The notes below the pieces were generated by a model. It had not been told where the DNA came from. It made no database searches and saw nothing but the letters and a program-made list of their open reading frames with translations. A stretch of DNA of 9,232 nt from Candidatus Pelethomonas intestinigallinarum (GTDB taxonomy: Bacteria > Bacillota > Clostridia > Oscillospirales > Oscillospiraceae): contig DVGP01000186.1 in NCBI GenBank assembly GCA_018712665.1, positions 1-9,232 of the forward strand. The letters run 5' to 3'. Position 1 is the first letter of the stretch. Every line of letters starts with the position of its first letter. Below, piece after piece: positions 1 through 4,410 of the stretch. The position numbers and the translations under genes were made by a program.

Positions 1-1
1 G

Positions 2-469
2 GATTTCGCGCTGGAGTATGACCATCTCTCCTTTGCGGAGGAATACGCCGACGCGATCTATCCCTACTGTGGGCAGTTTGCGGACTACGACGGCGACGCG
101 GAGGAGATCGTCTTTTACGAGTATCCCGGCGCGCCGGAGAGCAAGGACGTCCGGGAGGCCGCCTGGGCCCTGGACGAGCTCACCGGCCAGGCCGGGGACA
201 GCTATATCCAGTCCATCTTTGTGGATGAGGATGGCCGCACCTGGGGCTATGTGGGCTACCTCTACGGCCGGATCAACGGCTGGTTCTGCCTGGATGAGCC
301 CGGCGGGACGGACTTCCCCGTCCGGGAGGTGGAGGTTCCGGAGCTGATCCCCGCCCAGACGCCCCGCCTTCCCGCCATGGCTTACGTGCCCTACGCCCTG
401 GTGGCGGCGGTGGTGATCGTCACCGCAGTTCTTTTGGCTGTGTTCTTTCGCAAAAAGCGCGGACGCTGA
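2..469 (+). CDS. Membrane-anchored extracytoplasmic protein with SH3-like segment (3' end only)
   Basis: The reading frame is open from base 2 to a TGA at 467-469, so 155 C-terminal residues are visible and the start lies outside the window. What is seen: an acidic, aromatic-rich region, then WGYVGYLYGRINGWFCLDEP at about residues 81-100 (Trp/Gly/Tyr pattern typical of SH3-like wall-associated modules), a Pro-containing spacer, one strongly hydrophobic segment at about 128-149, and a basic tail RKKRGR at the end. This is the arrangement of a C-terminal membrane anchor with the bulk of the protein outside the cell; a signal peptide would be expected upstream. The function is not recognised. 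The SH3-like reading rests on pattern only and could be wrong, while the C-terminal membrane anchor is clear. An inverted repeat at 481-522 follows the stop and probably ends transcription. Confidence 0.75.
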   Translation, partial: DFALEYDHLSFAEEYADAIYPYCGQFADYDGDAEEIVFYEYPGAPESKDVREAAWALDELTGQAGDSYIQSIFVDEDGRTWGYVGYLYGRINGWFCLDEPGGTDFPVREVEVPELIPAQTPRLPAMAYVPYALVAAVVIVTAVLLAVFFRKKRGR

Positions 470-480
470 AACATCGAAAA

Positions 481-522
481 TACAGCACCCCGCCGGGATA
501 CATCTCCCGGCGGGGCGTTGTA
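481..522. terminator. Candidate bidirectional terminator hairpin
   Basis: A perfect 10-bp GC-rich stem (CCCCGCCGGG at 488-497, CCCGGCGGGG at 506-515) with an 8-base loop is extended outward by TACA/TGTA to 481-522 with one A-C mismatch and one G-T pair. It sits 11 bases after the stop of the first gene and between convergent genes. The T-rich tail is poor on the plus strand (CGTTGTAT) and better on the minus strand (TATTTTC after the stem), so it may serve both genes or mainly the minus-strand one. Confidence 0.6.
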
Positions 523-543
523 TAGGCCGGCCTGTCCGAACCT

Positions 544-562
544 GGCAAAACGGAGTTTTGCC
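544..562. repeat. Perfect 8-bp inverted repeat with 3-base loop
   Basis: GGCAAAAC (544-551), loop GGA, GTTTTGCC (555-562). It lies between two convergent genes, downstream of the hairpin at 481-522 and upstream of the palindrome at 594-617. It has no promoter or coding role that I can see. It could be part of a dispersed intergenic element. Confidence 0.5.
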
Positions 563-593
563 ATAAAAGTTCTAAGTGCCCTGCGGGTATTTG

Positions 594-617
594 ATACTTT
601 TCTTTCAAGAAAAGTAT
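594..617. repeat. Perfect 11-bp palindrome 6 bases beyond the glycosylase-like gene
   Basis: ATACTTTTCTT (594-604) and AAGAAAAGTAT (607-617) are perfect inverted arms around a 2-base centre. It lies 6 bases beyond the minus-strand stop codon, so it would form a 3'-end hairpin in that transcript. Both arms are A/T-rich with T runs, unlike the GC-rich surroundings. It could be a terminator-like or transcript-end structure, or a dispersed repeat. Confidence 0.5.
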
Positions 618-623
618 GTAGAT

Positions 624-1655
624 CTATTCCTCCCAGGCGACGCGCTCCACGGCTGGGAACCAGCGGCGGACCTCCCGCTCCGCGGCTTTTTTCTCCCTGG
701 CCTTCAGGGCGCGGAAGGGGGTGACGGCGCAGGTCTTGCCGGACACCTTCCATTGCCCGGCGGCCTGACCCTCCAGCAGGAGGCAGGGCAGGACGATGCC
801 GGAGCGGTTGAAGATTCCCCGTAGGTGCTCCTGGGGGAGGAATACGCTCTCCTTTTTCTCGTAGCCCAGCATCAGCTGGTCGAAGCCCGCCAGGAGGACG
901 CAGTCCGGTACGTCGGGAAAATCCCGCCGGCCGTCGTCGAGAAAGAAGCAGTCCCGGCCCTCCCAGGAGGCCCTTTCCACCGGCAGCTCGTCCAGCCAGG
1001 CGCGGACCTGCTTCTGGGATGTGTGGAAGTAGTAGGCGGCGTCCCGGACCGTGGCGGGGCCGAAGTGGGCAAAGTACCGCCGGGCCAGCTCCAGCTCCGC
1101 TGCCTCCCGGTCCATGGGGATGAAGGGCGGGCAGCGGCGGAAAACCTTCTCCTCCCGGGGCTGGTAGCAGATCATCCCCGCCTCTGCCATGGCCCGGAGG
1201 AGGCCGCCCCAGCCGTTGAAGAGACCCTCCTCCTCCCTGTCCGTCATCCCCGCCCGGCGGCAGAGGAGCCGCAGGTCCTCCCGGGCGCCGTCCCCGCTGT
1301 CGATGCCCTCCAGGATCACCTGGGCGAAATACCGCTTCCGGGCTTCGTCCGCAAACTGGTCGTCGGCAAACCGGTCCACGTCCCGGAGGAAGTGTCCCCG
1401 GTCCCGGTGTAGGAACAGGGGCAGGTCCGCCTCACGGAACAGGTGCATGGTGCCCCGGACGGTCCAGCTCTTTACCAGGCCACGGCTCCAGTCCGGACCC
1501 AGGGAAGAGCGGCACCGGGTGGCCATGCCGTGGCGGGTGTAGGAAAAAAACTGGGCCTGGAGGCCGTTTAAGTCCCGGCACACGGCCTCCGGGTCCGCCG
1601 GGGCGGTGAGACGCTGTCGGGCCAGGATTATCTGGCGGCGCTGGCGGCTGTCCAT
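624..1655 (-). CDS. AlkZ/YcaQ-like winged-helix (HTH_42) protein, candidate DNA glycosylase
   Basis: 343 residues, a normal length for the family. The likely role is DNA repair in the cytoplasm: characterised AlkZ-family glycosylases remove bulky or cross-linked alkylated purines. Family marks seen: NGLQAQ with the QxQ motif at residues 33-35 (the catalytic motif of AlkZ, whereas E. coli YcaQ/AlkX has QxD), SWTVRGTMHLF at 63-73, LLAGFDQLMLGYE in the C-terminal half, and a closing GIVLPCLLLEGQAAGQWK-type beta region. The start is set by AAGGAGGT (minus strand, 1669-1662) six bases before the ATG. The gene is transcribed alone, divergent from a MATE pump and convergent with the first gene. Many HTH_42 proteins are annotated only as winged-helix DNA-binding proteins, so catalytic activity is an inference from the QxQ motif. 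Confidence 0.85.
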   Translation of the reverse strand: MDSRQRRQIILARQRLTAPADPEAVCRDLNGLQAQFFSYTRHGMATRCRSSLGPDWSRGLVKSWTVRGTMHLFREADLPLFLHRDRGHFLRDVDRFADDQFADEARKRYFAQVILEGIDSGDGAREDLRLLCRRAGMTDREEEGLFNGWGGLLRAMAEAGMICYQPREEKVFRRCPPFIPMDREAAELELARRYFAHFGPATVRDAAYYFHTSQKQVRAWLDELPVERASWEGRDCFFLDDGRRDFPDVPDCVLLAGFDQLMLGYEKKESVFLPQEHLRGIFNRSGIVLPCLLLEGQAAGQWKVSGKTCAVTPFRALKAREKKAAEREVRRWFPAVERVAWEE

Positions 1656-1676
1656 GGGCGCACCTCCTTTTTTCCC

Positions 1677-1706
1677 ATCCTACCACGTCCCCGGCGGGGC
1701 CGTCAA
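1677..1706 (-). promoter_or_regulatory. Candidate promoter of the AlkZ-like gene
   Basis: On the minus strand TTGACG (1706-1701) and TAGGAT (1682-1677) are separated by 18 bases. Transcription would start near 1670, just at the ribosome binding site, giving a very short leader. The spacer contains a CCCC-GGC-GGGG dyad at 1689-1699, which may only reflect base composition or may be an operator. Confidence 0.4.
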
Positions 1707-1724
1707 CGCCGGGAACGCGGGAAA

Positions 1725-1745
1725 TTCCCCTCTTCACAAGGGGAA
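1725..1745. promoter_or_regulatory. Dyad around the MATE -35 box (candidate operator)
   Basis: TTCCCC (1725-1730) and GGGGAA (1740-1745) are perfect 6-bp inverted arms spaced by 9 bases, and the -35 hexamer of the MATE promoter lies in the spacer. A bound dimeric regulator would block or position RNA polymerase. No regulator gene is visible nearby, so the assignment is positional only. Confidence 0.4.
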
Positions 1746-1761
1746 ATGCCGGGTGTATAAT
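1733..1761 (+). promoter_or_regulatory. Sigma-A type promoter of the MATE gene
   Basis: TTCACA (1733-1738) is followed by 17 bases and a consensus TATAAT (1756-1761). Transcription would start near 1768, giving a leader of about 57 bases that contains a CCGCCG/CGGCGG hairpin (1789-1803) immediately before the ribosome binding site. Confidence 0.75.
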
Positions 1762-1788
1762 ATTGAGACACAGAGTACAGCTTGAGAG

Positions 1789-1803
1789 CCGCCGTTCCGG
1801 CGG
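1789..1803 (+). other. Leader hairpin upstream of the MATE ribosome binding site
   Basis: CCGCCG (1789-1794) and CGGCGG (1798-1803) form a 6-bp GC stem with a 3-base loop, ending 4 bases before the AAAGGAG at 1808-1814. It could shield or expose the ribosome binding site, or insulate the leader from decay. Confidence 0.4.
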
Positions 1804-1824
1804 TGGGAAAGGAGTGTCTCAAGG

Positions 1825-3216
1825 TTGAGCCATCAGCCGCGGAGCCGGGAGGAAAAGCAGCAGCTCTCCATGATCGAGGGTTCCATCTGGCGGTCCATGA
1901 TCGCTTTCGCCGTCCCCATTTTCCTAGGCAACCTCTTCCAGCAGTTCTACAACGCCGCCGACGCCCTCATCGTCGGCAACTTCATCGGCAAGGAGGCCCT
2001 GGCCGCCGTCAGCTCCTCCAGCAACCTGATCTTCATGTTCACCGGCTTCCTCAACGGCGTGGCCATGGGCGCCGGCGTGCTGATCGCCCGGTTCTACGGG
2101 GCAAAAAGCTATGACCGGCTGCGGACCGCCGTTCACACGGCCCTGACCTTCGGCTTCATCGCCGGGGTGATCCTCTCCGTCATCGGCGTGGTCCTCTCCC
2201 CCCAGATCCTGCGGTGGATGGGAACGCCGGAGAACGTGCTGCCCAGCTCCATCGACTACTTCCGCACCTACTTTTACGGCAGCACAGCGGTGTTTATCTA
2301 CAATATCGCCACCGGCGTGCTCCAGGCGGTGGGGGACAGCCGCCGGCCTCTGTATTACCTGGTCACAGCCTCCGCCGTCAACGTGGCGCTGGACCTGCTG
2401 TTCGTGGCGGTGTTCCACTGGGGGGTGGGCTCCGCCGCCGCGGCCACGGTGATCTCCCAGGTGGTCTCCATGGTACTGGTTCTGTGCCGCCTCCTCCGAC
2501 CCGGCCAGGTCTACCAGGTCCAGGTCAGGCGCCTGGGGATCGAAAAGGACACCCTCAAGCAGATCATTCGCTTCGGCCTGCCCTCCGGTATCCAGAACTC
2601 CGTCATCAGCCTGGCCAACGTCATCGTTCAGAGCAACATCAACGCCTTCGGAGACAACGCCATGGCGGGCTGCGGCTCCTACTCCCGGATCGAGGGCTTC
2701 GCCTTCCTCCCTGTCACCTGCTTCTCCATGGCTCTGGCCACCTTTGTCAGCCAGAACCTGGGGGCCCGGCAGGTGGACCGGGTGAAGGAGGGAGCACGGT
2801 TCGGCATCCTGTGCTCCACCATCCTGGCGGAGGTCATCGGCCTGGTGATCTGGCTGGGGGCCCCGCAGCTCATCGGCCTGTTCAACAGCGACCCGGAGGT
2901 GCTGGCCTACGGGGTGCGCCAGGCCAGGACCATCGCCTTTTTTTACTGCTTTCTGGCTTTTGACCACTGCAGCGCCGGCATCCTCCGGGGCGCGGGCCGG
3001 GCCACGGTGCCCATGCTCATCATGCTGGTGTGCTGGTGCCTGATCCGGGTGGCCTACATCTCCGCCATGGTCCCGATTGTCGGGGACATTCTGGTGGTAT
3101 TCACCGCCTATCCCGTCACCTGGGTTCTGGCCGCGGTGTGCTTTGTGATTTACCTGCTGAAGGTGGACTGGCTCCAGAGCGCGGACCGCCAGCTGGCGGG
3201 GCTGGGGATGGAGTAA
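1825..3216 (+). CDS. MATE-family multidrug/cation efflux transporter
   Basis: 463 residues, typical for the family. It is an inner-membrane antiporter expected to export drugs or metabolites using a Na+ or H+ gradient. Two homologous MatE halves are seen, at about 17-230 and 248-450, with roughly twelve hydrophobic segments. The opening MIEGSIWRSMIAFAVPIFLG and the following NLFQQFYNAADALIVGNFIG are hallmark for Firmicute MATE pumps, as is SGIQNSVISLANVIVQSNIN at the start of the second half. The start chosen is TTG at 1825, with AAAGGAG at 1808-1814 (10-base spacing); an in-frame stop at 1783 excludes longer forms. An ATG at 1870 would still include all membrane segments and is the alternative. 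Substrate cannot be read from the sequence. It is divergent from the AlkZ-like gene across 169 bases. Confidence 0.92.
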   Translation: MSHQPRSREEKQQLSMIEGSIWRSMIAFAVPIFLGNLFQQFYNAADALIVGNFIGKEALAAVSSSSNLIFMFTGFLNGVAMGAGVLIARFYGAKSYDRLRTAVHTALTFGFIAGVILSVIGVVLSPQILRWMGTPENVLPSSIDYFRTYFYGSTAVFIYNIATGVLQAVGDSRRPLYYLVTASAVNVALDLLFVAVFHWGVGSAAAATVISQVVSMVLVLCRLLRPGQVYQVQVRRLGIEKDTLKQIIRFGLPSGIQNSVISLANVIVQSNINAFGDNAMAGCGSYSRIEGFAFLPVTCFSMALATFVSQNLGARQVDRVKEGARFGILCSTILAEVIGLVIWLGAPQLIGLFNSDPEVLAYGVRQARTIAFFYCFLAFDHCSAGILRGAGRATVPMLIMLVCWCLIRVAYISAMVPIVGDILVVFTAYPVTWVLAAVCFVIYLLKVDWLQSADRQLAGLGME

Positions 3217-3222
3217 GTCCTC

Positions 3223-3342
3223 TGCGCGGAAATGCGCATGAAGTTTCGCACATGTGGGCCGTCCCTGGCCCACGTTCTGAAATTCCAAGCCGTACCGTCA
3301 GAGACGGCACAGAGCGCTTTTGCTGTGTTTTTGCATAGCAAA
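3223..3342. repeat. Hairpin-dense convergent intergenic stretch
   Basis: Five short inverted repeats follow one another: TGCGC/GCGCA (3223-3238), GTGGGCC/GGCCCAC (3254-3273), GCCGT/ACGGC (3289-3308), CACAG/CTGTG (3308-3327), and TTTGC/GCAAA (3330-3342). The dense order looks like a structured intergenic element and not random spacer. A 37-codon frame at 3232-3345 has no convincing ribosome binding site and is not called. Confidence 0.4.
3308..3332 (+). terminator. Weak candidate terminator of the MATE gene
   Basis: A 5-bp stem CACAG/CTGTG with a 10-base loop is followed directly by five T residues (3328-3332). The stem is short, so most termination may occur at the stronger hairpin 3345-3380. 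Confidence 0.35.
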
Positions 3343-3344
3343 TA

Positions 3345-3380
3345 GGGAGCGCGCCGGTCTTCTTTGACCGGCGCGCTCCC
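3345..3380. terminator. Strong bidirectional terminator hairpin
   Basis: GGGAGCGCGCCGGTC (3345-3359) and GACCGGCGCGCTCCC (3366-3380) form a perfect 15-bp stem around a 6-base loop TTCTTT. It sits between the convergent MATE and amidase genes. CGCGCTTTTCG follows on the plus strand and TATTTGC on the minus strand, so U-tracts are modest in both directions. Confidence 0.7.
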
Positions 3381-3417
3381 CGCGCTTTTCGTCGGATTCC
3401 GCTCCGGCGCGTGCCGG

Positions 3418-4155
3418 TCAGGAGATGAAGCGGCTGGAGGCATAGCCCATATACTGGCCATAGCGGACCACATACCAGTCCTCGTACTGGCCGTAGACGG
3501 TGACGGTGGCGCCGTCGGGGATGCTGGCGATCACCGGGGCGGTCATGGACGGACGGCTGCGGAGGTTCAGGGTCCCGCCGCCGGCTTGGACGGAGGCCTG
3601 CCAGGGGTCTGTGGGCCAGATGAAGGGGATGTCGAAGAAGTCCGTCAGGCTCAGCACCAGATTTTGGGCGATCCGCGGGATGTTGTTCTCGATCCACCGG
3701 GCGTCCTCGTAGTTGTCGTGGTACCCGATCTCCAGCAGCACAGAGGGGAACTTGGGGTCCCGGACCTCCCCCAGATTGGTGGTGGTGCGGGTGACCACCT
3801 TGTCCGGCAGGGGGTAGATGGTCCGCAGATTGTTCACAAAGATCTGCGCCGCCCGCTGTCCCTGGGTGCTGCCCGGGTAGTAGAAGGCGATGATCCCCCG
3901 GTTTTCGCCGTAGTTTCCCTCCCCGGAGGCGTTGGAGTGGAGGGCCAGATAGAAGTCGTACCAGCCCTGGTTGGCCTGCCGGATGGAGCTGCCGGCGGTC
4001 ATGTCCGGCGTGTTGCGGGTGTAGCGGATGCCGCAGCTGTTGAGATAGGGCACCATGGCGTCCGCCAGACGGTTCATCCAGTACTCCTCGCTGCCGGAGC
4101 CGGTGACATACAGATTGCTCTCCTGGGTGGAGGGGCTGAGATAGATGATGGGCAT
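3418..4155 (-). CDS. Amidase_3-like N-acetylmuramoyl-L-alanine amidase with C-terminal SH3 domain
   Basis: 245 residues. Predicted to cut the amide bond between muramic acid and the stem peptide of peptidoglycan. The start is the ATG at 4155, six bases after AAGGAGGT; a frame extending to 4194 lacks such a site. Seen: an Amidase_3-like fold with EEYWMNRLADAM (Glu23/24, helix 1), YLALHSNAS (His73, a zinc ligand in the family) and VLLEIGYHDN (Glu142, the usual catalytic position). An SH3 domain follows at about 188-245, with GTLNLRSRPS and a repeated Tyr/Trp pattern, which should bind wall material. Odd: the first strand reads YLSPSTQESN where canonical family members have the zinc-binding His, and there is no signal peptide or membrane segment. 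It may be released by lysis, secreted non-classically, or of phage or spore origin. Zinc binding by Gln11 or Glu12 is only a possibility. Confidence 0.85.
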   Translation of the reverse strand: MPIIYLSPSTQESNLYVTGSGSEEYWMNRLADAMVPYLNSCGIRYTRNTPDMTAGSSIRQANQGWYDFYLALHSNASGEGNYGENRGIIAFYYPGSTQGQRAAQIFVNNLRTIYPLPDKVVTRTTTNLGEVRDPKFPSVLLEIGYHDNYEDARWIENNIPRIAQNLVLSLTDFFDIPFIWPTDPWQASVQAGGGTLNLRSRPSMTAPVIASIPDGATVTVYGQYEDWYVVRYGQYMGYASSRFIS

Positions 4156-4161
4156 GGCGAT

Positions 4162-4169
4162 ACCTCCTT
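4162..4169 (-). promoter_or_regulatory. Ribosome binding site that fixes the amidase start
   Basis: AAGGAGGT read on the minus strand, 6 bases before the ATG at 4155. It decides for the shorter protein and removes 13 upstream residues that would otherwise be added. Confidence 0.85.
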
Positions 4170-4183
4170 TTTGCCATTCTATG

Positions 4184-4211
4184 CCGGGGCGCACACCGGT
4201 GTGTTCCCCGG
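4184..4211. promoter_or_regulatory. 28-base interrupted palindrome upstream of the amidase gene
   Basis: A 12-base perfect palindrome CACACCGGTGTG (4192-4203) is flanked by CCGGGG (4184-4189) and CCCCGG (4206-4211), which also pair, with only the CG/TT positions interrupting. It lies 15 bases upstream of the amidase ribosome binding site, so it could be an operator or a leader hairpin. Confidence 0.4.
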
Positions 4212-4230
4212 CCGCGCGGAGGACGCGCGG
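4212..4230. repeat. GC-rich 7-bp inverted repeat
   Basis: CCGCGCG (4212-4218) and CGCGCGG (4224-4230) with a 5-base loop directly follow the 28-base palindrome, in the divergent region between the amidase and the Mgl operon. No clear role. Confidence 0.3.
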
Positions 4231-4317
4231 GAAGCCGGCATGTCCCGCGGTAGAGAGGGCCGCAAGCTCTTGTTGAGTTTGGAGAAATTTTTATTTCTTT
4301 TTCGGCAGATTTTTCTC

Positions 4318-4346
4318 TTGTTTTTTTGTATATTTTATACTAAAAT
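4318..4346 (+). promoter_or_regulatory. Candidate promoter of the Mgl operon
   Basis: TTGTTT (4318-4323), a 17-base spacer and TAAAAT (4341-4346) lie in the only T/A-rich stretch of the window (about 4284-4349). An overlapping alternative -10 is TATACT at 4336-4341 with a poorer -35 (TTCTCT). Transcription would start near 4353. I see no catabolite-repression (cre) site matching the usual consensus. Confidence 0.5.
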
Positions 4347-4362
4347 TATGAAGTCTTGAGTG

Positions 4363-4379
4363 GGCGGCCACAGGCCGCC
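4363..4379 (+). other. Leader hairpin of the Mgl operon
   Basis: GGCGGCC (4363-4369), loop ACA, GGCCGCC (4373-4379): a 7-bp perfect GC stem that would be at or near the 5' end of the transcript, 18 bases before the AAGGAG ribosome binding site. A hairpin at the very 5' end often slows mRNA decay. Confidence 0.5.
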
Positions 4380-4410
4380 GATTCAAAATGCTTCAAAAAG
4401 GAGAATTGTT

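Noticed and set aside
825..1412. Plus-strand open frame opposite the AlkZ-like gene
   Set aside because: No ribosome binding site, composition typical of an antisense shadow, and the opposite strand encodes a full family member.
1924..3288. Long minus-strand open frame opposite the MATE gene
   Set aside because: Low-complexity His/Gly/Asp-rich product, no start signal, and no family resemblance; it is a reverse-strand shadow of biased codons.
3232..3345. 37-codon frame beginning MRMKFRTCG downstream of the MATE gene
   Set aside because: No convincing ribosome binding site and the frame runs through five hairpins, so a structured non-coding region is the simpler reading.
3364..4359. Long plus-strand open frame opposite the amidase
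   Set aside because: Val/Gly-rich product with no recognisable domain, crossing the terminator-side region and the divergent promoter; the minus-strand amidase has a ribosome binding site and clear motifs.
4156..4410. Catabolite-repression (cre) operator at the Mgl promoter
   Set aside because: I searched by eye for the TGWAANCGNTNWCA pattern and found no acceptable match.
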